Numbered from the stretch's first letter, positions 1 through 8,151 are shown. The stretch is 64,000 nucleotides of DNA from an uncultured Parabacteroides sp. (GCA_937894065.1 CALCST010000017.1:62001-126000); one strand, 5' to 3'. Notes: generated by a model not told the origin, from the sequence alone. A program made the numbers and translations.

Positions 1-470
1 GTACGTGAAGCCAATGATGAACCTGGTTCGTTGAATGCGATATGACCATCAGGACCAATACCACCCAAGAACAAATCAACACCGCCAACAGCCTTCATTT
101 TAGCTTCATAAGCAGCACATTCAGCTTCCAAATCTTCTGCATTACCATTCAAGATATTAACATTTTCAGGTTTAATATCAATATGGCTGAAGAAGTTATT
201 CCACATAAATGAATGATAGCTTTCCGGATGTTCTTTTGGAAGTCCTACATATTCATCCATATTGAATGTTATAACATTCTGGAAAGAAACAACTCCTTGT
301 TTATACAGTTCTATAAGATTCCTGTACATACCAAGAGGAGAAGAACCTGTTGGCAAACCTAAAATAAATGGTTTTTCCGCTGTAGGATTTGCTTTCTTGA
401 TTTTAGCTGCTACGTAATTGGCTGCCCATTTTGACAACTGTTCGTAATTCGGTTCAATAATTAATCTCAT
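1..470 (-). CDS. nagB: Glucosamine-6-phosphate deaminase (3' part missing at window edge)
   Basis: Converts glucosamine-6-phosphate to fructose-6-phosphate and ammonia in amino-sugar catabolism (cytoplasm). About 156 N-terminal residues are present, starting at the ATG at 470 ([11 protein letters not shown]), and the frame runs off the left edge. I see the phosphate loop [12 protein letters not shown] near residues 38-49, FNMDEYVGL near 69-77 and [12 protein letters not shown] near 139-150. The residues D72, D141, H143 and E148 fall at the same numbers as the catalytic set known for E. coli NagB. No frameshift is seen in the visible part. It lies downstream of the flavodiiron gene on the same strand, with a hairpin between them, so it is probably a separate transcript. 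Confidence 0.96.
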   Translation of the reverse strand, partial: MRLIIEPNYEQLSKWAANYVAAKIKKANPTAEKPFILGLPTGSSPLGMYRNLIELYKQGVVSFQNVITFNMDEYVGLPKEHPESYHSFMWNNFFSHIDIKPENVNILNGNAEDLEAECAAYEAKMKAVGGVDLFLGGIGPDGHIAFNEPGSSLASR

Positions 471-488
471 AATACTTGTGTTTTTTTA

Positions 489-530
489 GAAGACAGGTTT
501 CCATAAAAAAATACATGCAAACCTGTCTTC
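489..530 (-). terminator. Intergenic hairpin after the flavodiiron gene
   Basis: A perfect 12-bp inverted repeat, GAAGACAGGTTT (489-500) and AAACCTGTCTTC (519-530), with an 18-nt loop. It lies between the stop of the flavodiiron gene and the start of nagB. There is no clear U-tract after the stem on the minus strand, so termination is inferred from position and stem strength. Confidence 0.5.
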
Positions 531-545
531 CCGATTTATAATATT

Positions 546-1739
546 TTACTTATTATTCAATTTCTCAGCCATTGCTTTTCCAAGATTCCAGCATGCTTCA
601 TATTTATCCGGCTGCAAACCTTGTTTCTGCTCAACCGGTTCACCAACAACTTCCCATTTCACCTTTTCAGCGAATGCAGTCAAACGTTTAACAGCAGCAC
701 CAGCCCATGAGAAAGAACCAAAATAACCGAAATAACGATTCTTTAGTTCTCGAAGCTCTATTTTGGAAATTAATGAATCAACTTCAGGATACAATTGGTT
801 GCAATATGTAGGACAACCTATTATAACACCCTTATACTTAAACAAATCTTTTAGGATATAAGAAGAATGTGACTTGCTGACATTATGAACAACGATTTTC
901 TTAACTCCATGAGCAGACAATGAAGCTGCAATAGCCTCAGCCATCTGTTCCGTATTGCCATACATGCTACCATAAACAAGAACTACTCCGTCTTCTCCTT
1001 CATAACGGCTCAGCTTATCATAGATATCAACTACTTCAGGTATATGTTTTGTCCAAACAGGACCATGAGTAGAACAAATCATCTTTATTTCCAAACCAGA
1101 AAGTTTCTGCAAAGCTTTCTGAACCGGACTACCATATTTACCGACAATATTTGCATAATAACGTCGCATTTCATCCCAGATATGATCCAGAATCAATTCT
1201 GTATCCAGAACTCCGCCATCCAATGCTCCATAAGTTCCGAACGCATCAGCTGAGAATAGAATCTTATCGGTCTGGTCATATGTAACCATAACTTCTGGCC
1301 AATGCACCATTGGCGCCATATAAAAACTTAATGTATGTTTTCCTAATTCCAAAGAATCACCTTCTTTAACTTCATGAAGTCCTGTTGTGATACCATGAAA
1401 ACCATTCAGCATTTCAAATGTTTTCTTGTTACCGACAATCTGTACATCCGGATACAACTGACGTAACAGACGTATGCTTCCTGCATGATCTGGCTCCATG
1501 TGATTTACAATAAGATAATCCAAAGGACGACCGTTCAAAGCATCTTCAATTTTCTTCAAGAAAGTATCGGCATAACAAACATCAACAGTATCTACAAGAA
1601 CTGTTTTATCATCTACTATCAAATATGAGTTGTATGACACACCATAAGGCAATGGCCACATATTTTCAAACAATACTTTCTGACGGTCATTCACTCCTAC
1701 ATAATAAATTTTGTCTGCTATTTCTTTCAGTCTATACAT
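546..1739 (-). CDS. Flavodiiron protein (FprA-family A-type flavoprotein)
   Basis: Cytoplasmic flavodiiron protein. The family reduces O2 to water and/or NO to N2O, protecting anaerobes from oxidative or nitrosative stress. The 397 residues have the usual two-domain layout: an N-terminal metallo-beta-lactamase-like diiron domain (about 1-245) and a C-terminal flavodoxin domain (about 250-395) that starts at VVLVYGSMYGNT, the FMN phosphate loop. Diiron ligands are visible in NHMEPDH (H80, E82, D84, H85), VHWPE (H146) and SADAFG (D165). The ATG at 1739 gives the family-typical start. There is no rubredoxin or flavin-reductase extension, so an external electron donor is needed. Substrate preference cannot be told from the sequence. 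Confidence 0.95.
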   Translation of the reverse strand: MYRLKEIADKIYYVGVNDRQKVLFENMWPLPYGVSYNSYLIVDDKTVLVDTVDVCYADTFLKKIEDALNGRPLDYLIVNHMEPDHAGSIRLLRQLYPDVQIVGNKKTFEMLNGFHGITTGLHEVKEGDSLELGKHTLSFYMAPMVHWPEVMVTYDQTDKILFSADAFGTYGALDGGVLDTELILDHIWDEMRRYYANIVGKYGSPVQKALQKLSGLEIKMICSTHGPVWTKHIPEVVDIYDKLSRYEGEDGVVLVYGSMYGNTEQMAEAIAASLSAHGVKKIVVHNVSKSHSSYILKDLFKYKGVIIGCPTYCNQLYPEVDSLISKIELRELKNRYFGYFGSFSWAGAAVKRLTAFAEKVKWEVVGEPVEQKQGLQPDKYEACWNLGKAMAEKLNNK

Positions 1740-1748
1740 TATATTTTG

Positions 1749-1880
1749 AGTTTTTGAGTTTATTAGTTTTTAAGTTTATTAGTTTTTGAGGGGACAAGTT
1801 GACAAGTTAACAAGGCTACAGAAAAACAAGCCCTCTATCTCCTTGACTACTTAACTACTTAACTCCTTGACTACTTATTT
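1749..1880. repeat. 8-bp-phased degenerate tandem array
   Basis: AG dinucleotides followed mostly by TT recur exactly every 8 bp at 1749, 1757, 1765, 1773, 1781, 1789, 1797, 1805 and 1813. Units change from AGTTTTTG-like to AAGTTGAC-like and end with AAGGCTAC. A second half (about 1842-1890) is made of CTTGACTA, CTTAACTA and CTTAACTC-like units, the reverse orientation of the same theme. The array fills the gap between the flavodiiron gene and lgt and continues into the last codons of lgt. Function unknown. Confidence 0.8.
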
Positions 1881-2700
1881 CCTTATCTCCTTTCTTCATT
1901 GCTCTCCAAACAAACCATATTCCGGCAAGCACAAAAGGAATACTAAGCAACTGTCCCATATTCAAAAGCATATCTGCTTCGAAAGCTTCCTGGTCATTTT
2001 TCATAAACTCGATAAAGAAACGAGCTCCGAAAATGCATATCATAAATACACCGAAGATAAGACCTTCTTTTTTCCATGCCTCTTTCTTGAAATATAGCCA
2101 CATACAAAGGAAGAATGTCAGCAAATAGCATAATGCTTCATAAAGCTGAGTCGGATGGCTCGGCGCAGAGAATACCGGCTCTGCTCCCATTCTCCAGGCA
2201 TGCAGATTCTCTATAAAACGGAATCCCCAAGGCATATCTGTCGGATGTCCATAGATTTCATGATTCATAAGATTTCCAAGACGAATCATTGCAGCAACCA
2301 AACCTGTAGGAACAACAAGCTTGTCGAATGCCCACATCATACTCTTATGACTGACTCTCTTGGAATAGTAATAAATTGCAATAATAATACCCAAAGTACC
2401 ACCATGACTGGCCAATCCACCTTCCCATATCTTCAATATTTCCACCGGATTTGCCAGATAATAACCTGGAGCATAGAACAAACAATGCCCCAAACGAGCT
2501 CCTATAACCGTTCCTAATATAGTATAAATCAGAAGTGAATCTATCCACTCCTGCTTCAGACCTTCCTGCTTCCACATCTTCTGAACAATCATATATCCTA
2601 TCCAGAATCCTATGGCAAAAGCCAATCCATACCAGCGAATCTCGCGTGAACCGATTGAAAATATTGCAGGATCTGCAGTCCATGTTATAAAATCCAACAT
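1855..2700 (-). CDS. lgt: Prolipoprotein diacylglyceryl transferase
   Basis: Inner-membrane enzyme that transfers diacylglycerol from phosphatidylglycerol to the lipobox cysteine of prolipoproteins, the first step of lipoprotein maturation. The 281 residues are multi-spanning with about seven hydrophobic segments. The Lgt signature region appears as AAMIRLGNLMNHEIYGHPTD (residues 137-155, R140, N143, E148). GGLASHGG (94-101, H99) and SHPTQLYEA (181-189) are further conserved family blocks. Length is normal. The last codons (residues 271-281, GDKEISSQGVK) are encoded inside the 8-bp-phased repeat that fills the downstream gap, so the C-terminal tail is probably set by the repeat and not by selection on the enzyme. 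Confidence 0.96.
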   Translation of the reverse strand: MLDFITWTADPAIFSIGSREIRWYGLAFAIGFWIGYMIVQKMWKQEGLKQEWIDSLLIYTILGTVIGARLGHCLFYAPGYYLANPVEILKIWEGGLASHGGTLGIIIAIYYYSKRVSHKSMMWAFDKLVVPTGLVAAMIRLGNLMNHEIYGHPTDMPWGFRFIENLHAWRMGAEPVFSAPSHPTQLYEALCYLLTFFLCMWLYFKKEAWKKEGLIFGVFMICIFGARFFIEFMKNDQEAFEADMLLNMGQLLSIPFVLAGIWFVWRAMKKGDKEISSQGVK

Positions 2701-2716
2701 CGAAAACCAATATTAA

Positions 2717-2740
2717 ACACAAAGACACAGAGACACAGAT
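2717..2740. repeat. Short octamer run upstream of lgt
   Basis: Three consecutive 8-mers, ACACAAAG, ACACAGAG and ACACAGAT, lie just upstream of the lgt start. This is a small example of the 8-bp phasing seen in other gaps of the window. Confidence 0.5.
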
Positions 2741-2813
2741 TTAACGTCTGCAGCTCAGTGTCTCCATGTTATTATTTAAGAAACAAAATTCTTTTTCAAA
2801 AGTTCACTTATAA

Positions 2814-3710
2814 TTAAACCAAACGCTTAATCAAGCTTTCCTTATCACCAAACAACATATCAATAACTGGGATTTCAATCATTGTGTATGCACCTGGTTT
2901 CTGTTTCATACTTGCACGAGCCACTGCTACCAAAATCTGAGCAGTAAGTGCAGGGTTGTTGATCTTCATATCAAATTCGATCAACTGATTCTGAGTCTTT
3001 CCAGAAACACCTTTACGAACCAAGTTAACACCATGACCCATATCCAACAAGTTGTCAACACATTCCACCTGCATTACGTGAGTTTCGTCATGTGCAAAGT
3101 AGTCATCAGCCTTGATTGCTGCTGCAACTTCCTTGAAGTCATAACCATCTTTAACTTCGATATAAACCATACGGCGATGAACACCTGTTCCCAATGGAAT
3201 AGTCATACTCAAAGCAGCTTTAACACCTTCGATAGCTTTAACTGCTACTGTATGTCCCATACTCATACCTGGGCCGAAGTTTGTATATGTAATTCCTTTT
3301 GGAACCATTGCTTCCAACAATGCACGAACAACAGAGTCGCTTCCCGGATCCCAACCAGCAGAAATAATTGCAACAGTATTATGAGCTTTTGCTACCTCAT
3401 CCAAAGAACGGCGCAAATCAACAATTCCACCATGAATATCAAAGCTATCAACAGTGTTGATACCCAATGCCAATATTTCTTTTGCAAAATGTTCTACCTG
3501 ACGAGTTGGAGTTGCCAAAACTGCAACATCTACATTCTCAAGTTTGGTAATGCTGTCAACAACAGGATATGATGCCAATTCTGCCGGAACATCATTAGGG
3601 TTGCGGCGAATTACACCTGCTACTTCAAAATCCGGAGCTGCCTCTATCGCTTCCAACACATACTTACCAATATTGCCATAACCTACAATGGCTGCTCTAA
3701 TCTTCTTCAT
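2814..3710 (-). CDS. ddh: meso-Diaminopimelate D-dehydrogenase
   Basis: NADPH-dependent, one-step reductive amination of tetrahydrodipicolinate to meso-diaminopimelate, feeding both lysine and peptidoglycan synthesis. The 298 residues start MKKIRAAIVGYGNIGKYV, with the Rossmann motif GYGNIG at 10-15. The stretches GGIVDLRRSLDEVA and ISAGWDPGSDSV and the MSMGHTVAVKAI block match the Ddh family over the whole length. The start at 3710 is the only sensible ATG. A TACCTTTG -7 box lies 28 bp upstream (3738-3745), so the gene probably has its own promoter. MurE further along the window has the DNPR motif for meso-DAP, which fits. Confidence 0.95.
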   Translation of the reverse strand: MKKIRAAIVGYGNIGKYVLEAIEAAPDFEVAGVIRRNPNDVPAELASYPVVDSITKLENVDVAVLATPTRQVEHFAKEILALGINTVDSFDIHGGIVDLRRSLDEVAKAHNTVAIISAGWDPGSDSVVRALLEAMVPKGITYTNFGPGMSMGHTVAVKAIEGVKAALSMTIPLGTGVHRRMVYIEVKDGYDFKEVAAAIKADDYFAHDETHVMQVECVDNLLDMGHGVNLVRKGVSGKTQNQLIEFDMKINNPALTAQILVAVARASMKQKPGAYTMIEIPVIDMLFGDKESLIKRLV

Positions 3711-3737
3711 ACCTTAAATATTAAATTCTATCAGTCG

Positions 3738-3764
3738 CAAAGGTAACTAATTTAATGTTGGCAA
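3738..3764 (-). promoter_or_regulatory. Putative promoter of ddh
   Basis: On the minus strand a TACCTTTG box (3738-3745) matches the Bacteroides -7 consensus TAnnTTTG. A TTG lies 16 bp upstream (3762-3764), which is shorter than the usual spacing, so the -33 element is uncertain. Confidence 0.45.
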
Positions 3765-3842
3765 GATAACAGTTCAATGTTATTTTTACTTTATACGATA
3801 TATATTTGTTAAATATCGACAAGATAATGTGAAAACGAGGAA

Positions 3843-3925
3843 ACAAGCTAACAAGTTGACAAGGGAACAAAGAAACAAGGAGACAAGAGTACCTTGCCTA
3901 CTTGTCTCTGAAACCTTGTCAACTT
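3843..3925. repeat. 8-bp-phased array that forms a long imperfect hairpin
   Basis: ACAAG or ACAAA starts exactly every 8 bp at 3843, 3851, 3859, 3867, 3875 and 3883. The downstream half reads in the opposite orientation. AAGTTGACAAGG (3853-3864) pairs perfectly with CCTTGTCAACTT (3914-3925), and GAGACAAG (3880-3887) pairs with CTTGTCTC (3901-3908). The element follows the stop of the isomerase gene on the minus side and precedes ddh, so it may act as a terminator. It belongs to the same repeat class as the other octamer arrays. Confidence 0.75.
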
Positions 3926-3930
3926 CTATT

Positions 3931-4923
3931 TTATTTCTTCTCAAAACAAGCATCAAACGCATGAGCTGAAGGTTGGAAATCCATGCGTTTCACAAATTCG
4001 CATGATTCTCTTGCTCCATGTTCACGGTCCATTGCACTGTCTTCCCATTCAACTGACAACGGGCCTTGATAACCGATAGAATTCAACGCACGTATAATCT
4101 CCTCAAAGTTTATGCGTCCTCTGCCCAAACTGCGGAAATTCCAGTAACGGCGAGGATCACCAAATGTAACATGACCGCCAAATACTCCAACCTTCATCGG
4201 CTTATCACTCCAATATACATCTTTCATATGTACATGGAATATCCTGTCAGAGAAATTATATATGAAATCAACATAATCCACACCCTGATATCCCAAATGA
4301 CTCGGGTCATAGTTGAAACCGAATGCTGGATGATAATTCAAAGCCTTCAATGCTCTTTCTGCAGAAACAGTGTCGAATGCAATTTCTGTCGGATGAACTT
4401 CCAAAGCATAACGAACTCCCAATTTCTGATATTCATCCAAAATAGGAGTGAATCTTTCAGCAAATTCACGATATCCGTCTTCTATCATCTGCTCACTTAC
4501 TGGTGGAAATGAATACAGATATGCCCAAATCGGACTTCCTGTAAATCCGACAACAGTATCTACTCCAAGCATCTTAGCAGCATGTGCAGTGCGTATCAAT
4601 TCTTCAGCAGCGCGAGCCTTTACTCCTTCAGGATCTCCGTCGCCCCAAATATAATCCGGAAGGATTTGCTGATGACGATGATCAATCTTGTCACATACTG
4701 CCTGACCGATAAGATGTGTTGATATTGCATACAACTCCAAATCATATTTTGCCAGCAAATCTTTTATTCCTTGATAATATTCCGGTTCTGTACGACGTAC
4801 GTCAACATGGTTAGGCAAACCCAGCTCTAAACCGTCATAACCGAATTCGCGCGCCTTTTGGCAAACTGTTTCGAGTGGGAGATCGCCCCACTGCAATGTA
4901 TATAGTGTTACTTTACGGGACAT
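3931..4923 (-). CDS. Sugar phosphate isomerase/epimerase family protein (xylose isomerase-like TIM barrel)
   Basis: Cytoplasmic TIM-barrel protein of 330 residues; no signal peptide ([18 protein letters not shown]). Likely divalent-metal ligands are E175 in ALEVHPTE, D206 in [11 protein letters not shown]232 in FHVHMKD and E292 in LSVEWEDS. This is the typical pattern of the AP endonuclease family 2/xylose isomerase-like fold. It is preceded by a Gfo/Idh/MocA oxidoreductase gene with a 98-bp gap. That pairing is common in Bacteroidetes, where the two act on the same keto- or cyclic sugar. The substrate cannot be named from sequence alone. A possible role in inositol or modified-sugar breakdown is inference. 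Confidence 0.85.
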   Translation of the reverse strand: MSRKVTLYTLQWGDLPLETVCQKAREFGYDGLELGLPNHVDVRRTEPEYYQGIKDLLAKYDLELYAISTHLIGQAVCDKIDHRHQQILPDYIWGDGDPEGVKARAAEELIRTAHAAKMLGVDTVVGFTGSPIWAYLYSFPPVSEQMIEDGYREFAERFTPILDEYQKLGVRYALEVHPTEIAFDTVSAERALKALNYHPAFGFNYDPSHLGYQGVDYVDFIYNFSDRIFHVHMKDVYWSDKPMKVGVFGGHVTFGDPRRYWNFRSLGRGRINFEEIIRALNSIGYQGPLSVEWEDSAMDREHGARESCEFVKRMDFQPSAHAFDACFEKK

Positions 4924-4931
4924 AGATTTTT

Positions 4932-5035
4932 AGTTTTTAAGTTTGTTAGTTTATTAGTTGACAAGTTGACGAGGCTACAGGAAATAAGATATTTCTTCTT
5001 GACTCCTTAACTCCTTCTCTCCTACTCCTCCAACT
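4932..5035. repeat. 8-bp-phased degenerate tandem array
   Basis: AGTT or AGGC words occur exactly every 8 bp at 4932, 4940, 4948, 4956, 4964 and 4972. A reversed half follows with CTTGACTC, CTTAACTC and CTTCTCTC-like units that run to the 3' end of the oxidoreductase gene. The order AGTTTTTA-type units, then AGTTGAC units, then GAGGCTACAGG, repeats that of the arrays near 1.75 and 25.9 kb. Confidence 0.75.
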
Positions 5036-6176
5036 TCAACCACTTCTCTCCTTTCTCCCCGGTTGAAACAATAGTTTCGATGAATAGCATTCCGCGTACT
5101 CCTTCTTCGGCAGAAGGGAAATCAAGAGATTCAGGAGTTGGCTGTTTTCCTTCAATCAACGCACGCAAAGCTGTTGCGAAATTTCTGTAAAGATTAGCGA
5201 AAGCTTCAAGATAACCTTCCGGATGTCCTGCCGGAACTCTGCTGTTATATGCAGAAATCGGAGAAACATAAGAATTGTTTGTTCTGAGAACTTCCATTGG
5301 TCGGTCCGGCCAACGCATATACAAAGTATTTGGTTCTTCCTGTGCCCATTCCAAAGCTCCTTTTTCACCGAACACTCTGATACGAAGGCTATTTTCACAA
5401 CCCACAGCAATCTGACTTGCCATCAGAACACCACGCGCACCGCCTTCATAACGAATAAGAGCCGCACCATCGTCGTCAAGCAAACGTCCCGGAACGAAAG
5501 TATTCAATTCGCCACATATTTCAGTTGCTTTCAATCCTGTTATATATTCAGCCAAATTAAAGGCATGAGTACCAATATCACCCATACAGCCAGCCTTTCC
5601 TGAGCGCTTAGGGTCAACACGCCACGCAGCTTGCTTATTACCTGCTGCACAGTCGTTATACAACCAGCCCTGAGGATATTCCACATAAATACGTCTGATT
5701 TTACCCAATTCTCCACGAGCCACGCGAGCACGAGCCTCTTTAACCATTGGATAACCTGTGTAAGTGTGAGTCAAAAGGAACAATTTTCCTGTTTCCTTCA
5801 CCTTTGCAGCCAACTGGCGAGCCTCATCAAGAGTGAAAGTCATAGGTTTGTCCAGCGCAACATGAAAGCCTTTTTCCAAAGCCATCATTGCCGGAGCGAA
5901 GTGTACATGATTCGGAGTAACGATTGATACAAAATCCATACGGACATCCTCTGGAAGTTCTGCTTCTTTCTCAATCATTTCCTGCCATGAAGAATAAACT
6001 CTTTCAGGAGGAAGGAACAAAGCCTTACCTGTTTCTTTCGATTTCTCAGGTGTGGAACTGAAACATCCACATACCAACTCGATTTGTCCGTCCAGATTGG
6101 CAGCCATGCGATGAACAGCTCCAATGAAAGAGCCTGGTCCGCCACCAATCATACCCATTCTAATTTTTCTGCACAT
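5022..6176 (-). CDS. Gfo/Idh/MocA family NAD(P)-dependent oxidoreductase
   Basis: Cytoplasmic dehydrogenase of 384 residues. The N-terminal Rossmann domain shows GMIGGGPGSFIGAVHR (8-23). The lysine motif typical of the family appears as ALDKPMTFT (107-115, K110). A C-terminal alpha/beta substrate domain follows, with GDIGTHAFNLAEY supplying the likely catalytic histidine. The start at 6176 gives MCRKIRMGMIG; an internal ATG at codon 7 is possible but would trim the first strand. It probably forms a transcription unit with the downstream isomerase. The final codons (KWLKLEE) lie at the edge of a phased repeat. The substrate is unknown; sugars or inositol derivatives are typical. Confidence 0.9.
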   Translation of the reverse strand: MCRKIRMGMIGGGPGSFIGAVHRMAANLDGQIELVCGCFSSTPEKSKETGKALFLPPERVYSSWQEMIEKEAELPEDVRMDFVSIVTPNHVHFAPAMMALEKGFHVALDKPMTFTLDEARQLAAKVKETGKLFLLTHTYTGYPMVKEARARVARGELGKIRRIYVEYPQGWLYNDCAAGNKQAAWRVDPKRSGKAGCMGDIGTHAFNLAEYITGLKATEICGELNTFVPGRLLDDDGAALIRYEGGARGVLMASQIAVGCENSLRIRVFGEKGALEWAQEEPNTLYMRWPDRPMEVLRTNNSYVSPISAYNSRVPAGHPEGYLEAFANLYRNFATALRALIEGKQPTPESLDFPSAEEGVRGMLFIETIVSTGEKGEKWLKLEE

Positions 6177-6211
6177 GATAGTATATGTTTAAGGTGAAAC
6201 TATTTTAAAAA

Positions 6212-6251
6212 CTTGTCAATTCGTTTTCTTGTCAACTCGTTAACTGAAAAC
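6212..6251. repeat. Octamer-phased run upstream of the oxidoreductase gene
   Basis: CTTGTCAA (6212), TTCGTTTT (6220), CTTGTCAA (6228), CTCGTTAA (6236) and CTGAAAAC (6244) are in an 8-bp register. They lie in the divergent gap between the oxidoreductase and the lipoprotein gene. Confidence 0.55.
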
Positions 6252-6292
6252 TGAACTTGTAAAACTTGAGTAACGCAATAGTCACATCATCA

Positions 6293-6300
6293 CAAATATA
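6293..6300 (-). promoter_or_regulatory. -7-like box upstream of the oxidoreductase/isomerase unit
   Basis: The minus strand carries TATATTTG (6293-6300), matching TAnnTTTG. A TTG 16 bp upstream (6317-6319) may serve as -33. It lies 117 bp from the start codon and would place the octamer run in the leader. Confidence 0.35.
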
Positions 6301-6451
6301 TATAATCAAATAATAACAACACACATTTCTCTCCAAATATTTTTCAAATTAAAATTTATTGCATTACTTTGTTATCCGCAGTTTGGTTGTTCACATATCC
6401 AACAACCAGGCCCAAATTAAACAAACATTATTAACTACAAAAAACCTGACT

Positions 6452-7396
6452 ATGAAGTTTCAGAATTATCTTCTCTCTGCAGCAATCCTGCTGCTTGGAG
6501 CTTGCAGCTCAGAAAACGACCCGTTGGTTGAAAAAACTAATCAGTTGGTAAAAGTTTCATTCAATATCGAACTTGAGCCGGAAATCATTCCTTTCAGTAC
6601 AAAAGCAATGCCCGGTAATCTGCCTTCAGAGCCGGAAGCAGAAAACAGCAGCTCAACAGAAAATCCTACAGAAGAACCTTCGTCTTCATTATTCAGCACA
6701 GTTGAATATGCTGTTTACGACCAGGATTTGAATCTGGTAAAACTGCAGAGCATCGACGTTGCAGAGCCAAATTCTCTTAACATCACAGATGTTTTTGAAG
6801 CCGGAATATACACTTTCTGTTTCCTTGCTCATCCGTTTGAACAAGTCACAGCTGAAGGAAACATTCTTACATTTCCCGAAGAGATGAAGGAATGTTTCTA
6901 TTCTTCCAAAGAATTTGAAGTGGTAGTTGGAACCGACTTCAACGAAACCATAACTCTTGACAGAATTATTTCAAAAATAGAAATTGTACCGAGAGACGAG
7001 GTTCCGGAAAAAGTAAAGTCATATCAAATCACTGCATCCGGAATATACAATTCTTTCGATATTCTGAATGGCTATGCCACGGAAACAACCGTTCCATTCT
7101 CCCGCACAGTATCTTTCTCTGCAGAAGATTATGCTGCCGCCCAAGGCCCAAGTCATCACATATTTACATTTGTTCCACAAACAGAGCCGGGCACAATCAG
7201 CAGCATCAACCTGAAAGCTTTAGATGAAAGCGGAGATTTGCTGAGAGAGAAAACTATCACGGATGCTCCTATTTACGTAAACCGCATCACTAGATATACT
7301 GGTACATTATATAATGTAAGCAGCGACGCGTCCTTCGTATTCGAGGTTAATACGGACTGGGGAGAAACTATTGAGAATGAAATAGAAGAAGAATAA
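6452..7396 (+). CDS. Surface lipoprotein, FimB/Mfa2 fimbrial-subunit-like
   Basis: Predicted lipoprotein of 314 residues. I chose the ATG at 6452 because it gives a clean lipoprotein signal, MKFQNYLLSAAILLLGAC, with the lipobox cysteine at residue 18; the frame is open further upstream. After the cysteine there is an acidic Ser/Glu/Pro-rich linker (about residues 45-80). A beta-rich body follows, with RIISKIEIVPRDEVPEK in the middle and RITRYTGTLYNVSS then FVFEVNTDWGE near the end. These recall FimB/Mfa2-family fimbrial anchor or accessory lipoproteins of Bacteroidales. No fimbrilin genes are beside it; the next plus-strand gene is a sulfatase 846 bp away. The family call is by resemblance only. 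Confidence 0.6.
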   Translation: MKFQNYLLSAAILLLGACSSENDPLVEKTNQLVKVSFNIELEPEIIPFSTKAMPGNLPSEPEAENSSSTENPTEEPSSSLFSTVEYAVYDQDLNLVKLQSIDVAEPNSLNITDVFEAGIYTFCFLAHPFEQVTAEGNILTFPEEMKECFYSSKEFEVVVGTDFNETITLDRIISKIEIVPRDEVPEKVKSYQITASGIYNSFDILNGYATETTVPFSRTVSFSAEDYAAAQGPSHHIFTFVPQTEPGTISSINLKALDESGDLLREKTITDAPIYVNRITRYTGTLYNVSSDASFVFEVNTDWGETIENEIEEE

Positions 7397-7411
7397 ACTA
7401 TTTATAAAAAA

Positions 7412-7438
7412 GGTGGCACGCTAACCAAGCGCGCCACC
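7412..7438 (+). terminator. Hairpin after the lipoprotein gene
   Basis: GGTGGC (7412-7417) pairs with GCCACC (7433-7438), with further inner pairing of CGC with GCG. It starts 16 bp after the stop codon. There is no T-run after the stem, so it is a moderately supported terminator. Confidence 0.5.
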
Positions 7439-7770
7439 CAACCTAACCTCATTTCACAAAAGGACTAAATACCTATATATAAAATTGGGATTATATCTTC
7501 GTGCTTTTTCAAGCATATTCTTCAATATTTCTGATTCAGTCTATCACAAAAATATGATTTACTATCATAAAAGCCTAACAAAATTCGGAATACTTTTTTA
7601 TGTTATTGAGCAGTTAAATTAAAAAGGGGACTTCATCAATGAAAAGTCTTTCATTCAGTTGTTTTTAAGTAGATATTACATAAACCGAATTAATTCCTTT
7701 CAAATAATTAGATACAATTTAAAATTCATTTCTAACATAAAGATAAGGCGTTAAAAACTATTTAAATTTT

Positions 7771-7895
7771 CATCACATTGAAATTTAATTTCCATATATT
7801 GTGAAACTTTTTTTTCATATATTATGGAATTTAATTTTCATATTATATGAAAAAGTTTTTCCATATATTATGAAAAAACTTTTTCAGCATCAAAA
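7771..7895. repeat. 23-bp-period tandem array with palindromic cores
   Basis: Units beginning CATATATTRTG start at 7793, 7816, 7839 and 7862, with a remnant at 7885: four successive steps of exactly 23 bp. A degenerate unit begins at 7771. Each unit has a near-palindromic CATATATTATG core and a second inverted element of the type GAAAAAGTTTTTC. The units join directly with no unique spacers, so this is not CRISPR. Confidence 0.75.
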
Positions 7896-8027
7896 AATCC
7901 ACTGAAAATATAATTCACTGATTTACTATATATTAATAAACAACCCGTTTTATAAGTATTTTATAGTCTCATTAATTAGCCCTAATTTTGCCTTTATATA
8001 TATTAACAAATACGCAACGTAAAAAAA

Positions 8028-8071
8028 ACAAGTTTTTTATTTTGCTCTGCACTCGCCTTTCACTATATTTG
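8028..8071 (+). promoter_or_regulatory. Promoter-like element, copy 1 (upstream of sulfatase)
   Basis: A TTTTG -33 box (8040-8044), a 19-bp spacer containing TGCACTCGCCTTTCAC, and a TATATTTG -7 box (8064-8071) fit the Bacteroides promoter consensus. The element is repeated 81 bp downstream and again at 23.7 kb on the minus strand. Confidence 0.65.
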
Positions 8072-8109
8072 GATAATATAGGATGCGGCTCAGCATATCA
8101 AAATCAAAA

Positions 8110-8151
8110 ACAAGTTTTTATTTTGCTCTGCACTCGCCTTTCACTATATTT
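8110..8151 (+). promoter_or_regulatory. Promoter-like element, copy 2 (upstream of sulfatase)
   Basis: The same block as copy 1 (TTTTG at 8121, then TGCACTCGCCTTTCAC), but the -7 box reads TATATTTA and has lost the final G of TAnnTTTG. This is a tandem duplication with an 81-bp offset. The second copy may be weaker than the first. Confidence 0.5.
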
